64,000 nucleotides of DNA from Betaproteobacteria bacterium HGW-Betaproteobacteria-9 (GTDB taxonomy: Bacteria; Pseudomonadota; Gammaproteobacteria; Burkholderiales; Burkholderiaceae_C). The position numbers and the translations under genes were made by a program. The notes under the pieces were generated by a model. That model worked only from the letters and a program-made list of their open reading frames with translations, did no database searches and was not told the DNA's origin. The stretch is from assembly GCA_002842215.1 (NCBI GenBank), contig PHCC01000024.1, positions 124,001 through 188,000 on the forward strand, in the 5' to 3' direction. Numbering within the stretch: the stretch's first letter is position 1; every line of letters begins with the position of its first letter. Below, piece after piece: positions 45,906 to 54,104 of this stretch.

Positions 45906-47258
45906 TCATGCGGTTTCGCTCACCATCACTTCACCGCGCAGCGAATGCGCAAAGGTTTCGGTGATGCGCACGTCGATCATCTGGCCCACCAGACGGGCGG
46001 CGTTCGGTCCGGCGGCGAAATTGACCACGCGGTTGCATTCGGTGCGGCCCATGAGCTCGGGCGTTTCGACGGTGGATTTGCGCGACGGCCCTTCGACCAG
46101 GATGCGCTGCACCGTGTCCTGCCGGCTGGCGCTGATGCGGGCCACGTTGGCTTCCACCGTGGCCTGAAGGTGCTGCAGGCGCTTGAGCTTCACGTCGTGC
46201 GGCGTGTCGTCGGGCAGGTTGGCGGCCGGTGTACCGGGGCGCGGGCTGAAGATGAAGCTGAAGCTGATGTCGAAGCCGATGTCGTCGATCAGCTTCATCA
46301 GCTTGCCGAAGTCTTCTTCGGTTTCGCCGGGGAAGCCGACGATGAAGTCGCTGCTCATGGCCAGGTCGGGGCGGATCGCGCGCAGCTTGCGCACCGTGCT
46401 CTTGTATTCCATGGCGGTGTAGCCGCGCTTCATGGCCATCAGGATGCGGTCCGACCCATGCTGCACCGGCAGGTGCAGGTGGTTCACCAGCTTCGGCAGC
46501 TTGGCGTAGGCCTCGATCAGGCGCGGCGTGAACTCGTTGGGGTGGCTGGTGGTGTAGCGGATGCGCTCGATGCCCGGGATGTCGGCCACGTATTCGAGCA
46601 GCAGCGCGAAGTCGGCGATCTCGCTGGTGTCGCCCATCTTGCCGCGGTAGGCGTTGACGTTCTGGCCCAGCAGGTTGACCTCGCGCACACCCTGGTCGGC
46701 CAGGCCGGCGATCTCCACCAGCACGTCTTCAAACGGCCGGCTCACCTCGTCGCCGCGGGTGTAGGGCACGACGCAGTAGCTGCAGTATTTGGAGCAGCCT
46801 TCCATGATGGACACGAAGGCGCTGCAGCCATCCACCCGCGCGGGCGGCAGGTGGTCGAACTTCTCGATCTCGGGGAAGCTGATATCGACCTGGGGCCGCG
46901 ACTGGCGCTCGCGCCGGGCCAGCAACTCGGGCAGACGGTGCAGGGTCTGCGGGCCGAACACCACGTCCACATAGGGCGCGCGCTTGATGATCTCCGCACC
47001 CTCCTGGCTGGCCACGCAGCCACCGACACCGATCAGCACGCCCTTCTTCTTCAGGTGCTGCACGCGGCCGAGGTCGGAGAACACCTTCTCCTGCGCCTTC
47101 TCGCGCACCGAGCAGGTGTTGAACAGGATCAGGTCGGCCTCGTTGACGTCCAGCGTGGGCTCGTAGCCTTCGGCCGCGTTCATCACGTCGGCCATCTTGT
47201 CCGAGTCGTACTCGTTCATCTGGCAGCCGAAGGTTTTGATAAAGACTTTTTTGGACAT
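45906..47258 (-). CDS. miaB: tRNA-2-methylthio-N6-dimethylallyladenosine synthase MiaB
   Basis: MiaB adds the methylthio group to A37 of tRNAs reading U-initial codons. The 450-aa radical-SAM protein has an N-terminal cluster domain ([27 protein letters not shown]), the SAM cluster motif [15 protein letters not shown] and a C-terminal TRAM domain ending [16 protein letters not shown] 47258 gives [20 protein letters not shown]; the frame is open upstream only because it runs through an intergenic repeat. Confidence 0.97.
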   Translation of the reverse strand: MSKKVFIKTFGCQMNEYDSDKMADVMNAAEGYEPTLDVNEADLILFNTCSVREKAQEKVFSDLGRVQHLKKKGVLIGVGGCVASQEGAEIIKRAPYVDVVFGPQTLHRLPELLARRERQSRPQVDISFPEIEKFDHLPPARVDGCSAFVSIMEGCSKYCSYCVVPYTRGDEVSRPFEDVLVEIAGLADQGVREVNLLGQNVNAYRGKMGDTSEIADFALLLEYVADIPGIERIRYTTSHPNEFTPRLIEAYAKLPKLVNHLHLPVQHGSDRILMAMKRGYTAMEYKSTVRKLRAIRPDLAMSSDFIVGFPGETEEDFGKLMKLIDDIGFDISFSFIFSPRPGTPAANLPDDTPHDVKLKRLQHLQATVEANVARISASRQDTVQRILVEGPSRKSTVETPELMGRTECNRVVNFAAGPNAARLVGQMIDVRITETFAHSLRGEVMVSETA

Positions 47259-47263
47259 ATTCG

Positions 47264-47345
47264 CTACCCCTGCGCCACTGCGCGGCTTCCCTCCGGAAGG
47301 GGGCCGCACAGGCGGCCCGGCAAAGCCGGTTCCGCGGTGCGCCTG
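47264..47345. repeat. Intergenic repeat, second type, copy 2
   Basis: Between the miaB start and the end of the next minus-strand gene. Bases 47312-47339 are identical to 22641-22668. It lies directly upstream of miaB and could be in its leader RNA. Confidence 0.7.
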
Positions 47346-47370
47346 GATGGGGCCTTGGGTTGGGTTGGTG

Positions 47371-47739
47371 TTACTGGCCGGCGCGCTTGCGCTTCTCGGC
47401 CGCCTCGGCCTCGGTCAGGATCCAGACGTCGTGCACCAGGCCGTTGGGCTCCACGGTGTAGTTCACGAGCAGTTCCTGGTTCAACAGGCTGCCCGACATC
47501 AACAGCATGTTGTTGGTGCCCCGGATGCGGGCGCCGGGCGAGAGCTGTGCGGTCTTGCCGTCCAGCTGGATCACGGGGGGCTGCACCACGACCAGTGCGC
47601 CGCGCAGGGCGTTGGCTGGAAAGGGGCGCGGCTGGTTCTGGGCCAGGGCCACAGGCGCCAGACCGAAGGCCAGCAGACCAAGTGCAAGGGCAGCGGCGCG
47701 GCGGGTGGCGCGGAAGCGGGAGGCAAGGCAGCGGTTCAT
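47371..47739 (-). CDS. Exported hypothetical protein
   Basis: A 122-aa protein with a signal peptide ([19 protein letters not shown], cleavage near residue 34). The mature part is about 88 residues, beta-rich ([27 protein letters not shown]), with a Lys/Glu/Ala-rich end. I do not recognise a named function; it appears to be a conserved periplasmic protein of Comamonadaceae type. It is divergent from the CMD-family gene. Confidence 0.75.
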   Translation of the reverse strand: MNRCLASRFRATRRAAALALGLLAFGLAPVALAQNQPRPFPANALRGALVVVQPPVIQLDGKTAQLSPGARIRGTNNMLLMSGSLLNQELLVNYTVEPNGLVHDVWILTEAEAAEKRKRAGQ

Positions 47740-47851
47740 GGTTTAGATCCAGAGGCTGTGACAAGGGAAAACCCGGAGCGGGCGGGGCAACGATTGTCTC
47801 ACGCAGCCGGTCGTTCGCGTACAGTGAAAAACCCGTTTGACCGGAGACACC

Positions 47852-48445
47852 ATGGCCCGCTTGCAACCCCTGCCGCCCGAAACCACGCCCGAACTCCAGC
47901 CGCACTTCGACTTTTTTCTCGGCACGCTGGGCTTCACGCCCAACAGCGTGTTGACCATGCAGCGCCGGCCCAAGCTGGCCCAGGCGCTGGCGATGATGAA
48001 CGCGGCCGTGATGGACCCGGCCGGTGACGTGGACCTGGGCTTTCGCCGCCTCATCGGCCACGTGGTAAGCCAGGTCTCGGGCTGCCGCTATTGCCAGGCC
48101 CACACGCTGCTGGGGGCGAAGAACTTTGGCGTGAGCGATGCCAAGCTGGCCGACATCTGGCAGTACGCCAGCAGTCCGCACTACAACGAGCGCGAGCGCC
48201 TGGCGCTGGACTTTGCGCTGGCCGCAGCCGCCCAGCCCAACGCGGTGACCGACGAACAGTTTGCGGCGCTGCAGCGGCACTGGAGCGAGGGCGAAATCGT
48301 CGACATGCTGGGCGTGGTCGCGATGTTCGCTTTCCTCAACCGCTGGAACGACACGCTGGCCACGCCGCTGGAGGCCGCGCCGCAGCAGCTGGCGCAGCAG
48401 ACGCTGGGCACCCAGGGCTGGACGCCGGGCAAGCACGGCGATTGA
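47852..48445 (+). CDS. Carboxymuconolactone decarboxylase/AhpD-like protein
   Basis: A 197-aa helical protein of the CMD family. The redox motif is GCRYCQAHTLLG (Cys-x2-Cys-x2-His). Such proteins are alkylhydroperoxidase-like; the partner and substrate are unknown here. ATG 47852 has CCGGAG five bases upstream; a frame extension of five codons is unlikely. It is monocistronic between two divergent or convergent neighbours. Confidence 0.9.
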   Translation: MARLQPLPPETTPELQPHFDFFLGTLGFTPNSVLTMQRRPKLAQALAMMNAAVMDPAGDVDLGFRRLIGHVVSQVSGCRYCQAHTLLGAKNFGVSDAKLADIWQYASSPHYNERERLALDFALAAAAQPNAVTDEQFAALQRHWSEGEIVDMLGVVAMFAFLNRWNDTLATPLEAAPQQLAQQTLGTQGWTPGKHGD

Positions 48446-48457
48446 ACACCATGGTGG

Positions 48458-49096
48458 TCAGTCCACCGGTTTGTGCAGCAGCGCGACGTTGGGGCCGGGA
48501 ATTTCACACAACCAGCCGTGGTGCTGCGCCAGCCAACGCAGCGTGGTTTCCCGGTAGAACACCACATGCGTCGGATCGCGGCGGTAGTGCCACTGGGCGA
48601 AACGCGCGTCGTCGGTCTGGAAGCGGGTCATCACGCCGAGCCAGCCACCGGGCTTCAGCAGCCCCTGCAGGCGTCGGAACTCATCGGCCGGGCGGTGGAA
48701 GTGCTCGACCACTTCGGTGCAGGTGACGAAGTCGTAGCGCGTGGTCAGCGCGGTGTCGTCGGGGTGGAAAAACGGGTCGTACAGCGCCATCGCGTGTCCG
48801 GCGTTGCGCAGCAGGTCGGGCAGCACCGGGCCCGGTCCGCAGCCGAAGTCCAGGCCCGACTGGGCCGGGGGCAGGCGCTGCAGCAGCGGGCCGGTCAGCT
48901 GCTCCAGGTGGCGGCGGTAGCCCGCATCGCCGGGGTGGTTCTGGTGCAGCCGGTACTCGGCCTGCTCCGCCGCCGGGCCGGGCCGCTGGTCGGGTTGCAG
49001 AAAGGTGCAGCTGCAGGTGGGGCAGCGCCAGTAGTGGCGTGGGCCCACCGTCTGGAAGGGGTGCGCGGCGTCGTGTTCACAGACCGGGCAGCGCAT
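48458..49096 (-). CDS. Class I SAM-dependent methyltransferase with N-terminal zinc motif
   Basis: A 212-aa methyltransferase. Two Cys pairs at the N-terminus (CPVCEHD, CPTCSCTFLQP) form a small zinc ribbon. The Rossmann part has LDFGCGPGPVLPDLL, CTEVVEHFHRPADEF and LLKPGGWLGVMTRF. The substrate is unknown; similar proteins act on sugars or small metabolites. It is convergent with the CMD-family gene, with 12 bp between the stops. Confidence 0.88.
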   Translation of the reverse strand: MRCPVCEHDAAHPFQTVGPRHYWRCPTCSCTFLQPDQRPGPAAEQAEYRLHQNHPGDAGYRRHLEQLTGPLLQRLPPAQSGLDFGCGPGPVLPDLLRNAGHAMALYDPFFHPDDTALTTRYDFVTCTEVVEHFHRPADEFRRLQGLLKPGGWLGVMTRFQTDDARFAQWHYRRDPTHVVFYRETTLRWLAQHHGWLCEIPGPNVALLHKPVD

Positions 49097-49118
49097 GGAC
49101 AGGCTCTGCCGGGGCGAC

Positions 49119-49679
49119 TTATTTCCAGCGCAGCGGGACGATGTGCACGCTGCCCTGCGTGCTGGAGAGCGTGATCTCGCCCTCCTGGATCGTGGCCTGC
49201 AGCTGCATGCTGCGTTCGGCCAGCGCCGCCAGGGCCGGGGCGGCCTCGGTCGGCAGGCGCCAGACCTGCAGCTTGTCGAGCCGGGTCAGCTTGGTCTCGA
49301 TGCCGCGCCACCACACATCGGCCGCCGAGCCGAAGGCGTAGACGAACACCGCGTCGGCCTTGCTGCAGGCCTTGGCCATGGGCTTGTCTTCGGGCTGGCC
49401 GACCTCGATCCAGAGGCGTTTGCGACCGGTGAAGTCGGTCAGCGACACATCGGGGTCTTCCGGGTCGGACAGGCCGGCGCCAAAGGCCAGCGTGCCGTCG
49501 CCGTGGCAGGTGTCCTGCAGCTCGTGGGCGTGAATGGCCAGCGCCACCAGCCGCACCATCATGCGTTCATCGGTCTCGCTGGGATGGCGGGCGAGCGTGA
49601 GCGCGTGGTCGGCGTAGTAGCCGTGGTCGATGTCTGCGATCTGCAGGTTCGCCTTGAAGATGGTGGATTTGATGGCCAT
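49119..49679 (-). CDS. YaeQ family protein
   Basis: A 186-aa protein with the YaeQ signature (MAIKSTIFKANLQIADIDHG, ETDERMMVRLVALAIHAHE, LWIEVGQPEDKPMAKACSKA). The fold resembles PD-(D/E)XK nucleases, but its biochemical activity is not settled. ATG 49679 is supported by the conserved N-terminus. A terminator lies between it and tRNA-Met upstream, so it has its own promoter. Confidence 0.93.
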   Translation of the reverse strand: MAIKSTIFKANLQIADIDHGYYADHALTLARHPSETDERMMVRLVALAIHAHELQDTCHGDGTLAFGAGLSDPEDPDVSLTDFTGRKRLWIEVGQPEDKPMAKACSKADAVFVYAFGSAADVWWRGIETKLTRLDKLQVWRLPTEAAPALAALAERSMQLQATIQEGEITLSSTQGSVHIVPLRWK

Positions 49680-49706
49680 GGACGGTGGGGAAATGGGCCG
49701 GGCAAG

Positions 49707-49741
49707 AAAAAAGCGGACACCGTCGCCGGGGTCCGCTTTTT
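49707..49741. terminator. Intrinsic terminator of tRNA-Met
   Basis: AAAAAGCGGAC (49708-49718) and GTCCGCTTTTT (49731-49741) form an 11-bp stem with T-runs on either strand. It starts 8 bp after the tRNA 3' end on the minus strand. Confidence 0.8.
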
Positions 49742-49748
49742 GAAACTT

Positions 49749-49825
49749 TGGTGGCGATAGGTGGACTTGAACCACCGACATCAGCATTATGAATGCTGCG
49801 CTCTAACCAACTGAGCTATATCGCC
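49749..49825 (-). tRNA. tRNA-Met (CAT)
   Basis: A 77-nt cloverleaf on the minus strand. The acceptor stem pairs GGCGATA with TATCGCC and the 3' CCA is encoded. The D-loop is AGCTCAGTTGGTTAGAGC, the anticodon arm CAGCA-TTCATAA-TGCTG gives CAT, and the T-arm GGTGG-TTCAAGT-CCACC is standard. The elongator Met form fits best; a CAT tRNA read as Ile after lysidine modification cannot be fully excluded from the sequence alone. Confidence 0.93.
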
Positions 49826-49889
49826 AACGCGGTCGGCATTGTAGCCCAATTCAAACCCCGAAAAAGAGCGCGGCCAGCGCAACGCGCGA

Positions 49890-50312
49890 TCAGGCCGGCT
49901 TTTTCACGTACGAGGCGCACCAGCCCTGGGCCGCCACCTGCTTGCCCGCGAACAGCGGGCAAGGCCCGGCGTCCGCGCCCGCGGTGCCCTGGTACAGACC
50001 GCAAGTGGCGCAGGACTGGCTGTCGGCGTGGTTGGGGTATTTGGTCTTGTCGGCCCGGGCCGTGTCCGCGACATAACCGAGGGCCACGGCAGCGGGGTCC
50101 GCCTCGTCAAGCATGGGGGCGCTGCCACTGGATTCCGGTGCCGCCGGTGGAGCGGCGGGCACGGGTGCGGGTGGGGGTGGGGCGGCCATCGGGGCCGCGG
50201 CGGGAGCCGCGTCGGGCGCAGCGGCGGGGGGTGTTGCCTGGTCCGAGCAGGCCGCTGCCAACACGGCCCCAGAGGCGGGAATCATGAAAATGAAACGTCG
50301 GCGTGTGGTCAT
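49890..50312 (-). CDS. High-potential iron-sulfur protein (HiPIP)
   Basis: A periplasmic 4Fe-4S electron carrier, 140 aa. The C-terminal 60 residues are a HiPIP domain with the four Cys ligands in SCATCGLYQG, GPCPLFAG and GWCASYVKK. The N-terminus TTRRRFIFMIPASGAVL carries a twin-arginine motif, as expected for a folded cofactor protein. It is followed by LAAAC, which could be a lipobox. A Pro/Ala linker of about 45 residues separates this from the domain. AGGAG lies before ATG 50312. The redox partner is unknown. Confidence 0.93.
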   Translation of the reverse strand: MTTRRRFIFMIPASGAVLAAACSDQATPPAAAPDAAPAAAPMAAPPPPAPVPAAPPAAPESSGSAPMLDEADPAAVALGYVADTARADKTKYPNHADSQSCATCGLYQGTAGADAGPCPLFAGKQVAAQGWCASYVKKPA

Positions 50313-50462
50313 AGGGGTCTCCTGGAGTGGATCGGCGCGATCCACGCCAGCCGGGCTCAGACCACAACGGTCATCGCTTGCCAGAGACGTGGAGCCGAAA
50401 CCTTTTATACGCCTGTGCCACCGGGTGCCTTGTTACAGCCTGTGTGAGTCCCAACAAGGCGC

Positions 50463-51251
50463 TCACTGGTGCTGGAACACCGCCTTGCGTTTGTTCACGA
50501 AGGCGTCCATGCCTTCTTTCTGGTCGGCCGTGGCGAACAGCGCGTGGAACAGGCGGCGCTCGAACATCACACCGTCGGCCAGTCCGCCTTCGAAGGCGCG
50601 GTTGACGCATTCCTTGGCGGCCATCACGCTCGGCTGCGAGAACTCGCAGATCATGAGCGCGGCGCCCAGGGCCTCGTCCATCAGCTTGTCCAGCGGCACC
50701 ACGCGGCTCACCAGCCCGGCGCGTTCGGCCTCGGTGGCGTCCATCATGCGGCCGGTCAGGGCCATGTCCATGGCCTTGGCCTTGCCCACGGCGCGCGGCA
50801 GGCGCTGCGTGCCACCAGCGCCGGGGATGATGCCGAGCTTGATCTCGGGCTGGCCGAACCTGGCGTTGTCGGCGGCGATGATGAAGTCGCACATCATGGC
50901 CAGCTCACAGCCGCCACCCAGAGCGAAGCCGCTCACCGCCGCGATCACCGGCTTGCGCACGCTGCGGATGGTTTCCCAGTTGCGGGTGATGTAGTCGCCC
51001 TTGTAGACGTCGGCGAAGGTGTAGGTCGCCATGGCGCCGATGTCTGCACCCGCGGCAAAAGCCTTTTCGCTGCCGGTGATGATCATGCAGCCGATGCTTT
51101 CGTCGGCATCAAACGCCTGGAGCGCGGCGCCCAGCTCGGTCATCAGCTGGTCGTTCAGCGCGTTGAGCTGCTTGGGGCGGTTCAGGGTGATGACGCCCAC
51201 GCGGCCCTCGGTGCGCACGGTGATCAGTTCGGGGGTGGCGGTTTCGCTCAT
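50463..51251 (-). CDS. Enoyl-CoA hydratase (crotonase family), PaaF-like
   Basis: A 262-aa crotonase with both catalytic Glu residues in place ([10 protein letters not shown] and [18 protein letters not shown]) and the CoA-binding [10 protein letters not shown]. It should hydrate short-chain enoyl-CoA. It is divergent from paaGIK, which suggests PaaF, the hydratase of the phenylacetate pathway. A general beta-oxidation role is also possible, because its operator differs from that of paaG. GAGGAA lies six bases before the ATG. Confidence 0.88.
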   Translation of the reverse strand: MSETATPELITVRTEGRVGVITLNRPKQLNALNDQLMTELGAALQAFDADESIGCMIITGSEKAFAAGADIGAMATYTFADVYKGDYITRNWETIRSVRKPVIAAVSGFALGGGCELAMMCDFIIAADNARFGQPEIKLGIIPGAGGTQRLPRAVGKAKAMDMALTGRMMDATEAERAGLVSRVVPLDKLMDEALGAALMICEFSQPSVMAAKECVNRAFEGGLADGVMFERRLFHALFATADQKEGMDAFVNKRKAVFQHQ

Positions 51252-51278
51252 GGTGTTTCCTCGGGTGGTGTGTGATGA

Positions 51279-51294
51279 TTGACGTAAACGTCAA
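51279..51294. promoter_or_regulatory. Palindromic operator before the enoyl-CoA hydratase gene
   Basis: TTGACGTAAACGTCAA is a perfect palindrome with 7-bp arms and an AA centre, 27 bp before the hydratase start. It resembles operators of MerR/TetR-type regulators of acyl-CoA degradation genes. The regulator is not in the window. Confidence 0.55.
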
Positions 51295-51334
51295 CTATAG
51301 CGGGCCGTCCAATGCCAGGCCACCCAAGGGAAAA

Positions 51335-51362
51335 CATTAACCGACCGTTGGGTCGGTTAATG
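51335..51362. promoter_or_regulatory. Palindromic operator of the paaGIK operon (PaaR-type)
   Basis: CATTAACCGACC and GGTCGGTTAATG are perfect 12-bp arms around GTTG, 64 bp before paaG. The ACCGACC...GGTCGGT core is like the TetR-family PaaR sites known from beta-proteobacterial phenylacetate genes. No paaR gene is seen in the window. Confidence 0.7.
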
Positions 51363-51426
51363 GTAGATTGCCGTTCCCATCCCACCACCAGCGCTGCGGA
51401 ACGACGGCGCCAGGAGACAGACACCC

Positions 51427-52233
51427 ATGAACGCACCCGCCGCGGGCAGCACCGTGCTCTACGAAGAGCGTGGCGCCGTCGCCCTTGTCACGCTCAACCG
51501 CCCGGACGCCCTCAACAGTTTCACGCGCCAGATGCACCGCGAGCTGTGGGCCGCGCTGGACCGCGCCGAGGCCAACCCGGTGATCCGCTCCATGGTCATC
51601 ACCGGTGCGGGCCGTGGCTTCTGTGCCGGTGCCGACCTGGCTGAGTTCGACTTCGAGCCCGGCCCCGATCTGGTCAAACGTGCCGACCCCGGGCCGGTGA
51701 TCGATCAGGCCTTCAACCCCACAGCGCGGCGCATCCAGTCGCTGCGATTTCCGGTGATCGCCGCCGTGAACGGCGTGGCCGCGGGCGCGGGCGCCTCGCT
51801 GGCCATGACCTGCGACATCGCCATCGCCGCGCCGGGCGCGAGCTTCATCCAGGCTTTCAGCAAGATCGGCCTGATTCCCGACGCGGGCGGCAGCTGGTTC
51901 CTGGTCGAGCGGCTGGGCCTGGCGCGGGCGATGGCGCTGGCCATGACCGGCGACAAGTTGCCCGCCGCGCAGGCGAAAGAGTGGGGAATGATCTGGGACG
52001 TGCAGGACGATCCGCTGGCCGCCGCGCTGGCTGTTGCCGAGAAACTGGCCGTGATGCCGACCAAGGCCCTGGTCGCCACGCGCGCGCTGCTGCGCGACGC
52101 CGGCACCCGCACGCTGAACCAGCAGCTCGACGTGGAGCGCGACACGCAGTCGGCCCTGGGCGCCACGCACGACTACATCGAAGGCGTGATGGCGTTCCGC
52201 CAGAAGCGCCCGCCGCAGTTCAAGGGGGAATGA
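51427..52233 (+). CDS. paaG: 2-(1,2-epoxy-1,2-dihydrophenyl)acetyl-CoA isomerase PaaG
   Basis: PaaG isomerises the ring epoxide to oxepin-CoA in aerobic phenylacetate degradation. The 268-aa crotonase has GRGFCAGADL, GAGASLAMTCDIAIA and SKIGLIPDAGGSWFL. It lacks the first catalytic Glu of hydratases and has Asp in the IPDAGGS segment, the PaaG pattern. CCAGGAG precedes ATG. It heads paaG-paaI-paaK, each overlapping the next by 4 bp. Confidence 0.95.
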   Translation: MNAPAAGSTVLYEERGAVALVTLNRPDALNSFTRQMHRELWAALDRAEANPVIRSMVITGAGRGFCAGADLAEFDFEPGPDLVKRADPGPVIDQAFNPTARRIQSLRFPVIAAVNGVAAGAGASLAMTCDIAIAAPGASFIQAFSKIGLIPDAGGSWFLVERLGLARAMALAMTGDKLPAAQAKEWGMIWDVQDDPLAAALAVAEKLAVMPTKALVATRALLRDAGTRTLNQQLDVERDTQSALGATHDYIEGVMAFRQKRPPQFKGE

Positions 52234-52676
52234 CGGTGACCCCTCAAGAACGAGCCAACAGGGTGGGTGAATCCATGTTCGCCGTGGACGTGGCGGCCCG
52301 CGAGACCATGGGCATCGAACTGGTCAGCGTCGGGCCCGGGCGCGCCGTGTTGCGCATGGCCGTCAAGCCGCTGCACCTCAATGGCCACCAGATCTGCCAC
52401 GGCGGCTTCATCTTCACGCTGGCCGACACGACCTTCGCCTACGCCTGCAACAGCTACAACAAGAACGCGGTGGCCGCCGGCTGCAGTATCGAATTCCTCA
52501 AGCCCGGGCATGCGGGCGATGTGCTCACCTGCGAAGGCGTGGAGCAGACCCTGCAGGGCCGGCACGGTATTTACGACATGCGGGTAACCAACCAGAAGGG
52601 AGAGGTGATCGCGATGTTCAGAGGCAAGAGTGCGGTGATTCCCGGGCAGGTCTTTCCCGAAGAGGTGCAGGCATGA
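52230..52676 (+). CDS. paaI: Hydroxyphenylacetyl-CoA thioesterase PaaI
   Basis: PaaI is a hotdog-fold thioesterase that frees CoA from stalled intermediates of the phenylacetate pathway. The 148-aa protein shows NGHQICHGGFIFTLADTTFAY with the catalytic Asp in the helix and CSIEFLKPGHAGDVL. ATG 52230 overlaps the paaG stop (ATGA) and its own stop overlaps paaK in the same way, so translation is coupled. Confidence 0.95.
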   Translation: MTVTPQERANRVGESMFAVDVAARETMGIELVSVGPGRAVLRMAVKPLHLNGHQICHGGFIFTLADTTFAYACNSYNKNAVAAGCSIEFLKPGHAGDVLTCEGVEQTLQGRHGIYDMRVTNQKGEVIAMFRGKSAVIPGQVFPEEVQA

Positions 52677-53968
52677 ACCACTTCCCGCTGGAACCCATCG
52701 AAAGAGCCAGCATCGACGAGTTGCGCGCCCTGCAGCTCAAACGCCTGCAGGGCACGCTGCGCCACGCGTACCAGAACTCCCCGGTGTACAAGGCCAAGTT
52801 CGACGAGGCCGGTGTGCACCCCGACGACTGCCGGTCGCTGAGCGACCTGGCCAAGTTTCCGTTCACCACCAAGAAGGACCTGCGCGACAGCTACCCGTTT
52901 GGCATGTTTGCCGTGCCACGCGAAAAATGCGCGCGCATCCATGCCAGCAGCGGCACCACGGGCAAACCGACCGTGGTCGGCTACACGCTGAAAGACATCG
53001 ACACCTGGTCCAACGTGGTGGCGCGCAGCATCCGCGCCAGCGGCGCGCGGCCGGGCGACTTGGTGCACGTGAGCTACGGCTACGGCCTGTTCACCGGCGG
53101 CCTGGGCGCGCACTACGGCGCCGAGAAACTCGGCCTGACCGTGGTGCCCTTCGGCGGCGGCCAGACCGAGCGCCAAGTGCAGCTGATGCAGGACTTCCGG
53201 CCCGACATCATCATGGTCACGCCGAGCTACATGCTCGCCATTGCCGACGAATTCGAGCGCCTGGGCCTGGACCCGAGCGAAAGCAGCCTGCGCATCGGCA
53301 TCTTCGGCGCCGAACCCTGGACCAACGACATGCGGCTGGCGATCGAACAGCGCATGGGCATCGATGCGGTGGACATCTACGGCCTGTCCGAAGTGATGGG
53401 TCCGGGCGTGGCCAACGAGTGCGTGGAGACCAAGGATGGGCCGACCATCTGGGAGGACCATTTCTACCCCGAGGTCATCAACCCGGACACGGGTGAGCCG
53501 GTGGCCGACGGCGAGATGGGCGAGCTGGTGTTCACCAGCCTGACCAAGGAGGCGCTGCCCATCATCCGCTACCGCACGCGCGATCTCACGCGCTTGCTGC
53601 CGGGCACGGCGCGCACCATGCGCCGCATGGAAAAGATCACCGGCCGCAGCGACGACATGATGATCGTGCGCGGCGTCAACGTGTTCCCGACGCAGATCGA
53701 GGAGCTGATCCTCAAGCGCCCCGAGCTCAGCGCGCACTACCAGTGTGTGCTCACGCGCGAAGGCCACATGGACACCCTGTCGGTGGTGGTCGAGACGTGC
53801 CAGGGTCTCGCACCCGAGAGCATCGAAGCGCGCACCGCCGCCGAACGGTTGCGCCACGAGGTGAAGGTGTTCGTGGGCAGCAGCGTCGAGGTGGTGCTCA
53901 AACCCGAGGGCGGCGTGGAGCGCAGCCAAGGCAAGGCCAAGCGGGTGCTGGACCTGCGGCCGAAGTAA
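52673..53968 (+). CDS. paaK: Phenylacetate-CoA ligase PaaK
   Basis: PaaK activates phenylacetate with ATP and CoA, the entry step of the pathway. The 431-aa adenylate-forming enzyme has the phosphate loop HASSGTTGKPTVVGYT, the YGLSEVMGPGVANEC motif, RYRTRDLTRL and a C-terminal Lys in RSQGKAKRVLDLRPK. The ring-epoxidase genes paaABCDE and paaZ are not in the window and must be elsewhere if the pathway is complete. Confidence 0.97.
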   Translation: MNHFPLEPIERASIDELRALQLKRLQGTLRHAYQNSPVYKAKFDEAGVHPDDCRSLSDLAKFPFTTKKDLRDSYPFGMFAVPREKCARIHASSGTTGKPTVVGYTLKDIDTWSNVVARSIRASGARPGDLVHVSYGYGLFTGGLGAHYGAEKLGLTVVPFGGGQTERQVQLMQDFRPDIIMVTPSYMLAIADEFERLGLDPSESSLRIGIFGAEPWTNDMRLAIEQRMGIDAVDIYGLSEVMGPGVANECVETKDGPTIWEDHFYPEVINPDTGEPVADGEMGELVFTSLTKEALPIIRYRTRDLTRLLPGTARTMRRMEKITGRSDDMMIVRGVNVFPTQIEELILKRPELSAHYQCVLTREGHMDTLSVVVETCQGLAPESIEARTAAERLRHEVKVFVGSSVEVVLKPEGGVERSQGKAKRVLDLRPK

Positions 53969-54004
53969 TTCGGCCCCCGAGCGTCACATCGACTGCGTCG
54001 CTGC

Positions 54005-54085
54005 GCCGGGGCTCCGCCGCTGCGCGGGTCGCTGCCCTCCAAGGGGCTGTTTCGCATTGGGGCAGCCCGGCGGCGAAACTTCGGC
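54005..54085. repeat. Intergenic repeat, first type, copy 2
   Basis: Lies after paaK, in the 136-bp gap before the M61 peptidase stop. Bases 54011-54036 are identical to 12228-12253. The following GGGGC and GCCCGGCG blocks are also shared. Here it is in normal intergenic position. Confidence 0.7.
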
Positions 54086-54104
54086 CGCCACACGCCGCCG
54101 CTGG

